Source of the DNA: Ceratobasidium sp. AG-K
Lineage: Eukaryota > Basidiomycota > Agaricomycetes > Cantharellales > Ceratobasidiaceae
Assembly (NCBI GenBank): GCA_037039685.1
Contig: JAWNGF010000007.1
Location: forward strand, 2,108,001 to 2,172,000
Direction: 5' to 3'
DNA length: 64,000 nt
Below are positions 31,143 to 44,505 of the stretch, one piece after another; within the stretch, counting starts at the first letter, position 1; every line of letters starts with the position of its first letter. Both the position numbers and the translations under genes were made by a program. Below the pieces are notes generated by a model. It did not search any database and was not told the DNA's origin. It saw only the letters and a list, made by a program, of their open reading frames with translations.

Positions 31143-34100
31143 TCACAATCCTGATGTAGCGTACCCAAACGCTGATCCCTCCAACCCCCGTGCAACCAGC
31201 GCGTATTCGTTCGCGGCTTCCTTCGTCTTCTTCGTCGACCGCGTACTGTTTCCGCGTGGCCACGTCATCAGAATTTATACCGCCTAGAGTACATGCAAAT
31301 TACTTACCCAAGCACGGCTTTCATAAACTTCTCCCTCGCAGCAATAGGGATCTTGCTGTTGGTTGGTGTGTCCTGATGAATTAGATTAGGAACATCAAAC
31401 ATAAATGAAGTGTGGCGAGAAACCTACCGCCATCAAAAGTGAGCTCATCCACGTTCGAGCCTCGTTGGGTACTCGGGAGACGAGATTAGACAAGTTTTCA
31501 GCGAGATTTGGCACAGTTGATCGGGGTGCGGAGCCTCCGATCCCCAAGAGAAGCGCCTCCATAAGAATAGCACCTTGTTTGCGCAACAATTCGTCCGCCG
31601 GTGTAAACAGCGCCGAGTCGTTCCGGGTTTTGCGCAGGAACATTGTCTACCGAACATCAATCTTAGACCTAAATACGAGCATGGATGTAACTAACCAAAA
31701 AGTTACACGCATTCACAAGCGAATATCGCTCCTGCAACGTCAACGCAGTTGCCGTGATTCTAAAAAGTCCATCCGCAATGTCTCCTGACATTTCCAAAAT
31801 GACCTTGGGAAAATGACCTCCGACCTGTCATCAAATCGGTTTCAGTTTCGAGCGGTAGAACAGGAAGTTCCCACCTTGGTCAAGAACCCGAAAAAGTCTT
31901 GAGCAACGTCTGGGTTAGCTTCCATGGCCGCGCCGCTATTTAACATTGACAAGCCGGCCCCGACCAGACCCGCGGTTGCCTGCGCGACAATACCCGTCCG
32001 ACGACTCGTTTCTGCGTCATCGTCTCGCGCAAGACGGGGCCACATAGGTGGATCCAGCTGGACGACTAGCAAAGCAGCAAGGGAGAGCCATACTGCAGTG
32101 AGCTGGACTCGCGCGGCATTGCATACAAGCTCAAGCAACGGCTCGGGTGACAGCGAAAGCAACGTCGCATCCGAAGGAAGAGCCGTAATAGATTTGATCA
32201 ACTCGCTCACCGCCTATCAAAATGATTAGCCGGCTGAACAAAATCGACAAGCCTGTGAAAACTTACCGTGCTGACTTCAGCATCGACGCACCACCTCGCC
32301 ATGACTATACCCACGAGTCGCACAATCTCGTCACGAAGCATGGCCATACGTGGGTCGGACCGGGCTTGTTGGATTGCAGCCAGTAGGGCTTGGCCTTCGG
32401 GCGTATCAGGATCTTCGAGCGAGAAGGCGAAGATATCGTTGGAGCGGGTGAGGCCCTTGCTGCATGCGGTCAGGGCTGAGAGATGGGCAATAATTGGTTC
32501 TTGGGGCTGCGAGAACGAGCAAAGGGGATGAGATGCTAGAAGAAAGTGCGTTTCCGGTCTGAACATACGGTATTGGGATCGGTTAAAAGTTGCCCCAAGC
32601 TCTGCACCACGGGCGTGACAACCCCCTAATCACATACGCTCAGCGCACGGCAATCCACCGAGAGGACCCTAACACTCACCAATATCGGATCAATAGCCTG
32701 GCTGGGCGGCAACGCCTGAATCACGCTTGCAATACTCTGCAACACTTTACCCTTTTCATTTGCCTACAACCATAACGTCAGTCTAAGCCCAGCCATCAAT
32801 CAAAATGAGATGGCGCACCGGGATCCTCGGCAATCGCTGATGCAGCTCCCCAAAGCTCTGTATATGCGGAGCCAAGCGCGTACGATTTGCGTCGCATAGT
32901 TCTTTGAGCGCGCGGGCCGCGTCAGCACACACAACAGGTTCCTCGAGCGCGGCTACCACGTATCCAACCGCATCGAGCAGCAGGCTCGCGCCTTCCCCTG
33001 CGTTGGTGCCTGGAACAGTTAATGAAGCCCCTGATGCTCCTGAGGGTCCGTTGGATGCTGTACGCTCGCCATCTTCTGCGGCCGGGGTGCCCGCCCTCGT
33101 TCGTGCGCCTGTTGTGAACCAAGTTGCATACGCCCCGACTGTCGCCAGTGCAGTACGGCGCACGCGGTGTGTGCCTACGCGTGGAAGACGACCTAAACCA
33201 CGAGGCCCGAATAGAGTGGCTAATGCAGGGTTGGGATCTACCGGAAGAGCCTCTTGGATCGCTTTGATATTGTGAAGGGTGGCTTCTACGTCCTGCAACG
33301 GGGCATGAGTGACGATACGGCCACCAGAGTAGGCGGTCATACCTCCCAATCAGGCTGTTCCCTCGCAAGCTGGTCTACGAGAGGCTCAACCAGGGCCCGA
33401 AGCATGTCATCTCGGAGTACATAGTAACTATGGAATGTAATTAGGGTCAATTCTCCGAGCTTTCACAGATACTCACGCATTTATCAAGGCATCTCCAACA
33501 TCTCGACGGTAACTATACAAGAAATTAATTGACGGCCGTTATTCAATTTAGTGAATGCAACTTACTTGGCAAACTTCTCTCGTTGATCTTGCGAAATCCA
33601 ATTTATGAGACAAGGCAACAGCCAATACCACGAATGCGCACCTTTTGCCCATCCAGGCTCGGCCGGCCAAGTAACCTTGCGCTTCAAAACCTTGACAAGC
33701 TCAAGATAAATCATCTTGGCCATGTTCCACAGTTCGCCTTGAGTATCCCCCACATACTCGGCGTCCAACAAGGCTTCTTCGAGGAGGTACCAAAACGGTA
33801 ACACCATCTACATCCGAATTGTGAAACATCAAACAATGGAAATAACCAAGCCGGCGCACCTCGCTCTCTTCTTCGTCGGCACCGTAATATCCCGGGAATC
33901 CGGTGTATCCCAGGGCGACCTTAATGAAAGCTTGGACTGGGGGGTCATTGAGGTGTGCAGCGATGTGTCCGGTCGAATGCTCGCCAAGTGCGGTAATGAG
34001 TTTGCATACAGAGTGTGAATTAGGTCCAGAGTCCCCAGCTGCGGCCAGTTATTAATTTACCAGCCGAGCCACATAAATAGAACTATACTCACAATTGACG

Positions 34101-35340
34101 GCTTCCTCCATAATCCCTACCCCGACCCTCGAAATCCAATCCAACAACGGCATAGTAAGTGTTCGCAAACCAGCTCCACCTTCAGAGAGGGACGACTTGG
34201 TCAGAATTTCTTGCAAAACGTCGGAAGAGGCTGCGAATATGTCTTCATCTGCGGTCGGGGAAAGCAGTTCGATGAGTGGTCCGATGAGAGGGGTTATGTT
34301 GCTACAGAAATGATTATGCGAGGATTAAAATAGATGAAACAATGTACATACTCTGCAGGGATCCCCCAACTAATCCACGCTTCGAGACACTTGAGCGCGG
34401 CACCTCCATGTGTCCCAAACGAGGCAGAAGCAGCCTGAACGACCGCCGGAGCGGCATCACGCAAAATCTGATCCATTTGAGACCTGCAATACAATAAAGT
34501 TTAGAACAGCGACTTCACGTCCTCGGAGGGTAGCATATCACAACTCACTTTTTAGCCGCCACCAAATCCGAACGTGCCATCTCCTCCGCCACAATCGTCA
34601 AAAACTCCAAAACAAGATCGGGCGGGGCACCACTGTTGCCCAACGACTGGGCTGTTCCGAGGACCCAATCGGGCCATCGCGAGTCGGGACCTTCTGGGGC
34701 AAGACGGAGGGCAAGAGAGCAGAGCTAGAGTGTAACATCAGGTCATAGCCGATCAGGTTGAAGCAGCGGACCGACCGAGACAAAGAGTTTACGAATAGTC
34801 AGTCGAGGCAGATTTCTTGTGGCGGCTCGACCTGCGAGTTCGAGCAGAGTGTCTCGTAGTGCGATGGCGTGTTCTTGGGGAAATGTGTCCCTAGATGGCT
34901 AGGTTAGTATAGTCCTTTATGAGACGAATAGTACCTACCAGTCGCGAGCGATCTTTACCTGCACCGTCAACGCGCCAAAGAACTGTACATTTGGATCCTA
35001 GGAATGGTAAGACCATTGTCACACACGTAAATCGGTGAAATACTTACGGAAGATTCTAAAAAAGGAACCACTAGGCCCCAGGCCTCTGGACGTTTTTGCA
35101 CCTCCAAAAGCTCCCTTTTTACAAAGAGGTCGGTTTGGGCGGTGGGACGATGTTATTATGAGGACGCGCCTGTTGATGGTTTGTTGGACCTCCGGACGTG
35201 TACTGGGAGAATAAAGTTGAGTTACGAGCTGCGAGGGGCGTTAGGGGATACAACGATTGTGATAGGATGTTTTTACATACTGCTTGAGCTTGTGCGACAT
35301 CTTGTGGCGAAAGTGAGACTTGGAACGGTGACCCGGTCAT
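31143..35340 (-). CDS. Importin-13/Kap122-like karyopherin (importin-beta family)
   Basis: ATG at 35340 (MTGSPFQVSLSPQDVAQAQA). The importin-beta N-terminal region follows: LLEVQKRPEAWGLVVPFLES, then DPNVQFFGALTVQVKIARDW. HEAT-like exons continue (GAALKCLEAWISWGIPAE, NITPLIGPLIELL, LLDWISRVGVGIMEEAVN, RKQGAILMEALLLGIG). The last exon ends TRSTKKTKEAANEYALVARG then FGYATSGL and TGA at 31143-31145, a tail characteristic of fungal importin-13-like proteins. At least a dozen short introns. It carries cargo through nuclear pores with Ran; cargo not inferable. Near 35144-35146 (GGG on plus) the second exon needs one more base to join VPTAQTDLFVKREL. Exon boundaries in the middle were not all traced. 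Confidence 0.8.
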
Positions 35341-35609
35341 TCTATGATAGGTGATTGTCAAGGCCACTAATTATTACCGGCCCTTAGTGCGCACAGCTTC
35401 AGGGCCGGTCTAATATAACTCGATTTGCAAAACAGTGACGGCAACGGTCGCCATCCGCTTATTACACAGCATACCACATAGCATATATAATCGATCCGGC
35501 ATGAAAGAAAACTCCAACTCCTCTCCACGACCGCAATCTCTTTTTCCGGTTTTCTACGACTGCCAGTCTTTCGTTTACCCCACTCGCCTACGCGACACTC
35601 TTTAACGAC
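35341..35609. promoter_or_regulatory. Bidirectional promoter region, karyopherin / chitinase
   Basis: A 269-base spacer between divergent starts. TATATAA at 35484-35490 (plus) lies about 120 bases before the chitinase ATG, followed by pyrimidine-rich leader sequence. Confidence 0.45.
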
Positions 35610-38517
35610 ATGTTGTCGTCTACTTTGCTTCCTCTCTTTGTCGCTGGCTCGGCACTCGCTTGGCCCAGTCACCCTCGTCACTCGTCGATCGCTCGTGCAC
35701 TCCATGCGCGCCAGGAACCTGCTCCAGCACCCGCTAAAGCGCCAGTGGCCGCCACTTGGTTTGCGTCGTGGCACGCACAAGAGTTCCCTCTGTCCAACGT
35801 GAGCTGGAACAAGGTAAGCACAAAGAAATGCGAGTGGAGCACGCTATGAACCACTTGTTTCCAGTACACTACCGTCACATACAGCTTTGGGTAAGTTTTA
35901 TGTTTCAGACAAGTGCCTTCACTAACGTCTCCCCAGCTTGACCACGCCCAACGTGAGCTTTGTCAACATCACCGACCCGGAGATATTCGCCGAATTTGTG
36001 GAAACCGCCCACGCCAATGTATGTACCCCATCAGTCTTGGCGCTCATATACTAAGTCTTGGGCAGAACGTGTCGGCCTCGCTCTCCATTGGTGGATGGAC
36101 CGGTAGCCAGTTCTTCTCCCCCGCGGTTGCTACCGCCGAGAACCGCACTGCCTTTGTCAAGACCATGACCGACCTCGTCAAGGACAACAACCTTGACGGC
36201 TTGGACTTTGAGTACGTTATTCGGCGCCTAAAATCAAATTACCGACTAACCACGCGACTCACAGTTGGGAGTATCCCGGCCTGACCGGCATCGGCTGCAA
36301 CGCCGTCTCGGCCAACGACACCGACAATTTCCTCGCATTCCTAACCGAGTTACGTGCCGCTCTGCCGAACACCACACTCTCGGCGGCAACCTCCATCAAG
36401 CCGTTCATTTCGTCCGACCTGACAACGCCAAGCACCAATGTCTCGGCGTTCGCTGGTCTGTTTGACTACATTGCCATCATGAACTACGACATCTGGGGTT
36501 CGTGGAGCGACACGGTTGGCCCCAACGCCCCGCTCAACGATACATGCGCGGCCAATGCGACGCAACAAGTCGGAAGTGCTGTGAGCGCTGTCGAGGCCTG
36601 GACCAAGGCTGGGTTCCCTGCCGACCAGATCGTGCTTGGTGTTGCGGGATATGGACACGGGTTCTCTGTCCTCCCCGAGGATGCGCTCACTGCGGACAAC
36701 GCCATCTCGCTCTATGCGCCGTTCAACAAGACTTCGATCCCGGCTGGAGATGTGTGGGATGAGGAGCCTGCTCCTGGTGCGACGGATGTGTGCGGTAACC
36801 CGCTGACGATCTCTGGAGTGTGGAACTTCTGGGGCTTGGTTGAGGGTGGATTCTTGAACGAGAACGGAACTGCCAACACCGCCAATGGTATCGTCTACAA
36901 GTTTGACGAGTGCAGCCAGACTGTGAGTTCCATTACGCGCATGTATCAACTTTCAACTAATCATTTCGATAGCCTTATGTGTACAACAAGACTTCGGGTG
37001 TCATGGTCTCCTTTGACGACGCTACCTCGTTCGGTACGTCATTCCTTTCTCCCCGCGAACATCACTCTGACATTTTGACAGCTGCCAAGGGCCAGTTCAT
37101 CAACGCCACCGGACTGCGCGGATTTGCGATGTGGGAGGCTGCCGGAGACTTTGACGACATCTTGCTCGACTCGATTCGCGCTGGTGCTGGGTTCCCGGCT
37201 GTCGTTGAGGATGACGACGAGGCGTGCCTGGATGAGCCTGATGAGACTACCTCGGGTAGCGGATCGACTGGTTCCGGCTCTGGTTCTTCCAGCGGATCGG
37301 GCAGCTCGAACAGTGGTGCCTCGAACAGCGGCTCTTCCAACAACGGCAGCAGTGGTTCTTCCAGCGGATCGACTGGCAACAGCGCGTCCACCGGCTCGAA
37401 CAACAGTGGCTCGACTGGCTCCAACAGCGGTTCCACCGGCTCGAACACTGGCTCCAGCGGCTCGACCGGCGGCTCGGCTGATCCCGATGAGGATGACGAG
37501 TACGAAGAGTATGAGTGCGATGATGATGAGAACCCCATCACTCCTACCACCACCAACGCTGCTGCTGCCACCCCTACCTCGGTCGATGACGAGTACGACG
37601 AGTGTGATGAGGAGCCCGAGACTTCTTCTCCTACCACCCCAGTTGCCGGTGCTGACCCGACCACTGCTGCGAGCGGCTCCAAGCCGACGGGCAACAACGG
37701 AGGAGCAAATGCTGCTGTCCCCACCACCCCCGCGGCCGGTGCTTCGGCTACCACTGACGCTGCTACCCCCGAGCCGACCGCCGACCCCGAGGACGATGAG
37801 GAGTGCGAGGATGAGGACGAGCTCGAGACGTCGATCATTGACATTACCTCGACTGCTTCTGCCGCTTCTGCGACCCCCACCGAGTTGTCCGTCACCTCCA
37901 CCGGGTCATACGCCTCCACCGCTACCGAGCTGTCCGTGACCGCCACCGCATCGGCTACCTACACCACCTGGGCTGTCACTGAGACCCCGCTTCCGTCGAC
38001 CACCGAGGCCACTACTACTCCGGTCGTCACTGAGTCTGCGTCCGTCACCGAGTCTACCACTGCCACCGAGTCCGAGTCCGCGTCTGTAACGGAGGCTGCG
38101 TCCACCGCGTCTGCAACTGAGTCTGCCACCGAGGCCGCAGTCACCATTTCGGTCCCCGAGTCCAAGTCTGCCGAGCCCACTTCCACGTACCAGGCCACGT
38201 ACCAGGCCGAGACGACCAGCTCTGCCCCCGAGCCCACCTCCACCGTCCAGGCCACCACTTCGTACGAGCCCGAGCCTACGACTTCGTCCAAGCCCGAGGC
38301 CACCTCGTATGAGCCTGAGACCACCACCAGCTCTAAGCCCGAGACCGCTTCGTACGAGCCCGAGCCCACTACGACCTCGAAGCCCGAGTCTAAGTCTGCC
38401 GAGCCCACTACCTCCTCGACCCCTGAGCCCGTGACCATGCCGGCACCTACCATCTCGGCCGCGGAGACCACCTCTTCTTCGGCGACGGCGTCCTCTGCCA
38501 CGCCCACGTTCAAGTAG
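35610..38517 (+). CDS. Secreted GH18 chitinase with long S/T/P-rich acidic tail
   Basis: Seven exons (35610-35813, 35865-35890, 35937-36018, 36066-36211, 36265-36922, 36973-37033, 37082-38517) give 870 residues. A signal peptide (MLSSTLLPLFVAGSALAWP) is followed by the GH18 barrel: SASLSIGGWTGSQFFSPAV, then the catalytic DGLDFDWEYPG formed across an intron, AIMNYDIWGSW and GVAGYGHGFSV, ending FAMWEAAGDFDDILLDSI. The glutamate in DWE is the proton donor of this family. From about residue 446 to the end the protein is low complexity: G/S/N repeats, then acidic clusters (DPDEDDEYEEYECDDDE) and S/T/E/P repeats. No hydrophobic C-terminus, so no GPI anchor is apparent. Likely role: wall remodelling or chitin degradation outside the cell. 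Confidence 0.93.
37240..38510 (+). repeat. Low-complexity coding repeats in the chitinase tail
   Basis: Imperfect repeats of GGCTCGAACAGCGG-type units (37260-37480, Ser/Gly/Asn) and of ACCTCGTACGAGCCCGAG-type units (38160-38420, Thr/Ser/Tyr-Glu-Pro-Glu). Likely a heavily O-glycosylated or elongated spacer. Such repeats commonly vary in length between strains; inference. Confidence 0.7.
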
Positions 38518-40230
38518 ACGGGATGACCCTTGATTTTGTTTTGTTTTTCTTTTCGTCCACTACTTGATGTAGCTGTTTGTAATAGCTGGGCTTTGTTGAT
38601 ATACCACATGCTCAATGCATGAAGTTAGGTTTTGGAATTGTATGTTGGAATAAGAAATTTGTCTGGTCACGACTCCCCAACAGTGTGTGAATAGGTACCA
38701 AAAGCAGTTGAATGTGTGTCGAGTTCTTTCGCGTACCTTGGCTGTATACGCCCCCGGTCAGGTCCTCGCCGCTTGGCGATGAGGCACGAGCGTCGATCCA
38801 GCCTTCAAAGAATTCTTCGAAGCTGTGGACGTACGGGAACCAACACCACTTGGTCTTGAGTCATGTGTCAGAATTCAGCCTTTACACGACTGCTCCAGCG
38901 GCCAACTTTCTCCTAAATGCGAGTCTATTACAGTATTACCGCAGTCTACGCAAAGTATTCAGTCAGTCATCCTTTCCTTATCAGACGAAGCTTCAATTCA
39001 GTTGTGAGCGGCAAGTACATTGAATCTGATGATCTACGGTACCGTGGCGCAAAGCGTACTGAACTACCAGATATATGTAAAATCACACGACGCGTCTGTG
39101 GTTCCTCCAACTATTTGGGCCGTATCGATCCTTTTGCTTGGTAACGATGTCGGTGTTACCATATCGATTCACGTTTGGTATGGCTTATACAAACTGGGGA
39201 CCATACTTACGGAGCCAGGGCAGTCGCGTTGTCGGGCGCCGCAAACCTTGCGTCTGCCACAAACTTGGCGCTAGAATCTACTAACTACTTGGCTAGCGAG
39301 CGAAACTCAAGGGACGGCCACCGTAACTAGACGACTATGAGCGTTGCCACCGTTTTCAGTCTACTGGCTGAACCTTGAGCTCCTTAGCCTGAGATGCGGA
39401 GCCGACTACCCGCGCGTTAGGCACTGCTGTTTGAACTTGAACGTGATAGTACCTTGCCTTTGTAGTATGATTTGAGTGTATTGGACAGTCCTGGAGACCG
39501 CATGCGGTGGCAAAACGGCCATCAGCCTCAGGCGTAACTGACGTTAATTATCAATTAAAAGGCGTATTGGACGTGAAAGATATCTATACATCCAGGAACA
39601 GCTAACCATAGGTTGCTAAATTACGGTCGGCCTGCTGGCCGCAAGCTCATTGCTCCATCTGGATAACACTACTTGTATTCCCGTTCATATTCCCGTTCCC
39701 ATTCCCGTTCAAACGTAATGAAGTTGGGCTGAGATATCTTGGCTCTCGGACGATAATTCAGGTGTTGTAGTCTCTACTGACTCCGGGTCCTTTTCGTCCT
39801 GAGTGTCGGTAAATTATCACGAGCATTCCATTAAATTTATTGTGTCCATGTGTCGATGACGTTTTATGTGGGGGAGCAGGGGTCAAACGCCAGGATGTGT
39901 AATCGAATTTGTCCGGACCGTAAAGCCAAATTGTACGACCATATGCGCGGGCGGTCTCGTGAGTGCTTTTGGACACACACCCGACGGCAGAACCGATAGA
40001 AGTCGGTGGACACGTCCAGAAAGTCATCTCTCACCGAAGAAGAAGCTCGCCTTGCGCTTCGATAGGGCTTGTGATCTCCGGATTTGGATCTTGGCCTAGG
40101 CGAATGTTAACTGTGTATATGACAGTCTTCGGCGATCTTCATGTCTTGGTTTTATGAACGCTTGGGTTGTCGGCCCGACTGGTAGGCTTCTTGCTCTATG
40201 GGGAACGACGTAGGGGTCGGTGAGAACGAA
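38518..40230. other. 1.7 kb gene-free stretch
   Basis: No domain-bearing frame on either strand. It includes a short tandem repeat at about 39675-39712 (three copies of ATTCCCGTTC with small spacers). The rest is the 3' flank of the chitinase and the 5' flank of the galactosidase. Confidence 0.45.
39675..39712. repeat. Short tandem repeat, about 12-bp unit x3
   Basis: Three consecutive ATTCCCGTTC cores separated by two bases. Too short for a satellite; noted for completeness. Confidence 0.6.
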
Positions 40231-40236
40231 TATAAA
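40231..40236 (+). promoter_or_regulatory. TATA box of the GH35 gene
   Basis: TATAAA 56-61 bases before the ATG at 40292, with no ATG between. Confidence 0.55.
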
Positions 40237-40291
40237 CCCCCGGAAGACGTGGAATAGCCTTTAGGTGTTTTTGCTCGTCGCTCCGCCCCCG

Positions 40292-43200
40292 ATGAAGCTG
40301 CTCGCACCACTTGTTGCCCTTGGACTTGCGTCCGCGGTCACGGCTCAAAATTCGACACAATGGCCCATCCACGACACTGGCCTGTCCAAAGTTGTCCAAT
40401 GGGATCACTACTCGTAAGTGAACTTGACGTCAGCTAAGATCGCCGTGACTCACATTGCTCTCGTTTGTTTACAGTTTGATGATTAACGGCGAAAGGTTAT
40501 ACGTCTGGAGCGGTGAATTTCACTATTGGCGCATCCCTGTCCCCGAAGGTTAGCCTTTTTGTCTTTCACTAAACGGACTAATTCTGATTACCTCGTATTT
40601 AGTTTGGCGTGATATCCTTGAGAAAGTGAAAGCCGCGGGGTTCAACGCCGTATCCGTTTATGGTGAGGTTGGCGTGGCCCCACCTACTTTACCATACTTA
40701 CATTTATATAGGAAACTGGGGCTATCACAGCGCGAGCCCAGACGCACTCGACTTCAAATCGGGCGCTCACAACTTTGAGTCTATTCTCGATCTTTGCAAG
40801 GAGCTCGGCCTTTACGCGATTTGGCGAGCGGGGCCGTAAGTGTCGTTCTTATTCGGCTTGATGGATAGGGGTTAACATTCGGTTGCTCGGTTTAGATATG
40901 TCAAGTAAGTCTTGGGAATGCCTGATCGGGGCGTAGCCGTCTGACAACTAGATTAGCGCCGAAACGACCGCTGGAGGCTTTGCGCTCTGGGCGACGACAG
41001 GCGCATACGGCACGTTGCGAAATAATGATACCCGTTACACTGGTGCGTCTCGATCATCTACTCATCTCGCGTGGCATTCATAACTTCTCATTAGACGCAT
41101 GGATGCCTTACATGACCGAATACGCCAAGATCCTCGAAAAACATCAGATCACCAAGGGTGGCAATCTGGTGTTGTTCCAGATCGAAAATGAAATCGCTGG
41201 GCAGCGCACGAGCTCGGGTGAGAACTGGCCGCTGATTGCGTACATGCAAAAGTTGGAAAAGAGCGGCCGAGACGCCGGGCTAGTCATTGTAAGTTGGAGC
41301 CTTGAGATGAGGGTGTTGGATTAACGAGTTGTTTTAGCCGTTCTTTACTAATGCACCGAACATGAACGGTACGATCTAATCCTGGTATGGACATTAGCAC
41401 TTGTACTTATCAATCTCTAGGCAAGTCCTGGTCCAAGGACTATGATGTTAATGGCGCACAAGACATTTATGGTGTGGACTCGTACCCTTCGTGTTGGAGC
41501 TGCAATCTCGACGAGTGCGGAAATGTGAAGCCTTTTACCGTTGTCGTACGTCTATTCCCTGGATTTCCGATCTGGAGGCTAACGATTTGAGCGTAGAGCT
41601 ACCACGAGCATTTCAACGAAGTTTCTCCTACTCAGCCGTCGTTCTTGCCCGAGTTCCAGGGTGGCTCGTACAAGTGAGTTCCGATAGATTTGAGCTGGCC
41701 GGATATTGACCGGAATCTATAGCCCCTGGGGAGGTCTCAGGGAGGATGCGGGACGAACATGGGACCAGATTTCGCCAATGTCTTCTACAGGTAGGTCGAT
41801 TATCAGTGATTAAATCAGATTGCTAAAGGCTGTGATAGGCATAACATTGCCGAACGAGTTTCGATGATGTCTCTGTATATGCTGTTTGGGTAAGCAGCCA
41901 CCGCATCTATTCTCAAATGTACTAATTCGTTTGAATAGGGGTACAAACTGGGGTGGCCTGGCGACCAACCTTGTCGGCACGTCGTACGACTATTCGTCTC
42001 CTGTAAGTCCATCCCCCTATCTGTGAACCCAATCCAACCAAATCGTATTTCAGATCAGTGAAAGTCGACAAATCGGACAAAAGTATTACGAAACCAAGCT
42101 CCTGGGAATGTTCATCCGTGCCGCCAAGGACATTACCAAACTCGACCGTATCGCTGCCTCGACCTCGTACACGACCAACACCCTGGTCAGCGCAACCGAG
42201 CTACGCAACCCGGATACTAAGGCAGGATTCTATGTGACTCGCCATGCGACATCATCGGCTACTACCCGAGACGAATTCAAAGTCAAGGTCTCGACCTCGG
42301 CTGGGAATTTGACCGTACCGGCGAATGGAAATGTCGTATTGAACGGAAGGGAGAGCAAGATTGTCGTCGTAAGTTTCTCGGCTCGCTGAATGATCAGACA
42401 GTAACCGGTTATAGACCGATTTCACATTTGGCAAAGCGAGTCTGCTATACTCGACCGCCGAGGTCCTCTCGCACGCCACTCTCGACGGGCGCGAGTTTAT
42501 TACACTCTGGCTTCCAGAGAATGAGTCGGGTGAATTTGCGATCAAGGCGGGCTCCACTTCGCACAAGGTTCTCACCGGTCCGGCACCCGCGTTTTCCAAC
42601 TCTTCGAGTGGCATGGTCGTGTCTTATACCCAAACGGCGGCCATCGGGGTCGTCTCGTTTGACACATTTACGGCTGTCCTCGTTCCCCGTTCGTCGGCAT
42701 GGAAGTTCTGGGCGCCCACTCTGACCGCATCGCCCTTCTCCCCGGCCAACGAGCTTGTCTGGGTCACTGGACCGTACCTCGTCCGTTCAGCCTCGCTCGC
42801 CAAGGGATCTAGCTTGCTTGAAATCACCGGTGATGCCGACGGCGCCACTCCCATCGAAATATGGGCACCCAAGAGCGTCACCGCGCTGCACTGGAACGGC
42901 CAGAAGCTCTCGTTCAAGAAGACTTCGTACGGGACCTTGGTCGGCACGACCCCGTCGTTGGACATTACCGCGGCCAAGATCAGCGAAAAGCTCAAGGGCA
43001 CGTTGAACAACTGGCGCGTGGCAGACGGCCTTCCCGAACGCTTTGCCAACTACTCAGACTCGGGCGCTGGATGGGTACCGGCGAACCACACGACGACGCC
43101 CAACCCGACCAAGCCGAGTGGATCGGGACCGGTGTTGTATGCGGACGACTACGGCTTGTAAGTCGACTGTTTGAGTTTATACATTGGCTTATATGCGCGT

Positions 43201-44232
43201 ACAGCCATCTCGGAAACATTCTCTGGCGCGGACGATTCAACGGCCAGGCGACTGGCGTCCAACTCAACGTCCAAGGCGGTACCGCGAGCGGTTGGTCGGC
43301 GTGGCTCAACGGAGGGTACATCGGAAGGTAGGTACCATACCTCGAAACGGCCTTGTCTAACATTTCGATAGCTTCCCTGGTGATCCAGTTTCGGTGGCCG
43401 GTAACCTATCGCTCTCGTTTTCCAACGCGACGGTACTCGACGGCGAAAACGTGTTGCTGGTGCTCCAGGACCACTCGGGTCATGACCAACGCGACGCAGC
43501 ACTCTTCCCGCGCGGAATTCTCAGGGCCGCCCTGGTTGGCGGCAACAGCACGTTCTCGAGCTGGCGCGTCGCAGGCAACGCAGGCGGACAAAAGAATATT
43601 GATCCGATTCGCGGACCTATCGCAGAAGGTGGACTGGTACGTCGTTGCGTTCGTCTTTATCCCTCGCTCATTTCGCGTAGCACGCCGAGCGACTAGGGTG
43701 GCATTTGCCCGGCTTTGACGACAGCAAGTGGGCGAGCGGCGCTCCGTCGGACGGGGTACAGGGTGCAGGCGTGGCGTTTTACCGCACCGAGGTCGACTTG
43801 AGCACAGTCGTCGACAAGCGAGGCAAGTACTCCCGAACCAGCGGAACCAAAGCTAATACCGCATAGGCTATGACGTCGCACTCGAATTCATCATCGACGC
43901 GCCCAAGGGAACCAACGTCCGAGCCCAGCTCTACGTCAACGGGTAAGTCGCGCGAATGGCAACTCGGGCTCGGCTGACAGGTTCCCAGGTACCAATACGG
44001 CAAGTTTGTCAAGCAAGTCGGGAACCAGATTGCGTTCCCGGTCCCGCCTGGCGTGCTCAACGTGCGCGGCAAAAACACGATCGGGCTTTCGGTCTGGTCC
44101 CAGAGCGCGGCGGGGGCCAAGCTCAGTATCGAGTGGAACGTGCTGGGCGTGTACGATAGCGCGTGGGACCCAGCGTTTGACGCATCGTATCTCCAGCCTG
44201 GGTGGAACGCCCAGCGTTTGTCGTATGCTTAG
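40292..44232 (+). CDS. Secreted GH35 beta-galactosidase (LacA type)
   Basis: ATG at 40292 begins a signal peptide ([19 protein letters not shown]). An intron-rich gene of roughly 1,000 residues ends [15 protein letters not shown] at TAG 44230-44232. GH35 motifs appear in order: [62 protein letters not shown] (acid/base Glu in ENE), [16 protein letters not shown] (nucleophile Glu), [12 protein letters not shown] and SYDYSSPI. The C-terminal half carries the expected beta-sandwich domains ([36 protein letters not shown]). It releases terminal galactose from plant cell-wall polysaccharides or glycans outside the cell. The GPYVNAE motif is assembled across a 9-nt microexon (40896-40904). Confidence 0.95.
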
Positions 44233-44505
44233 AGTTTCTGTGTAATTTGCGTCATGTAATGAATCTCGTGAACCGAATCGGGCTTGCCCCAACGCACTGG
44301 TCCAGATCGTCCGATCCGCCACTAGAATAACAAGCAACCTTGGGCATTGAAAAAAACATAACCTTGTGATTCAACCTTGCTACATTACACCACTTGCCTG
44401 CAGTACACATTGAATAAACAAACACACAATAAGAAAGCATCCAAAAAGGCATGTGGTATAGACAAAACAAATATATCTCGATAAACATGAGCATCAGTCA
44501 CCTCG

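Noticed and set aside
36350..36949. 199-codon minus-strand frame inside the chitinase
   Set aside because: Antisense shadow of the GH18 domain with no recognisable motif.
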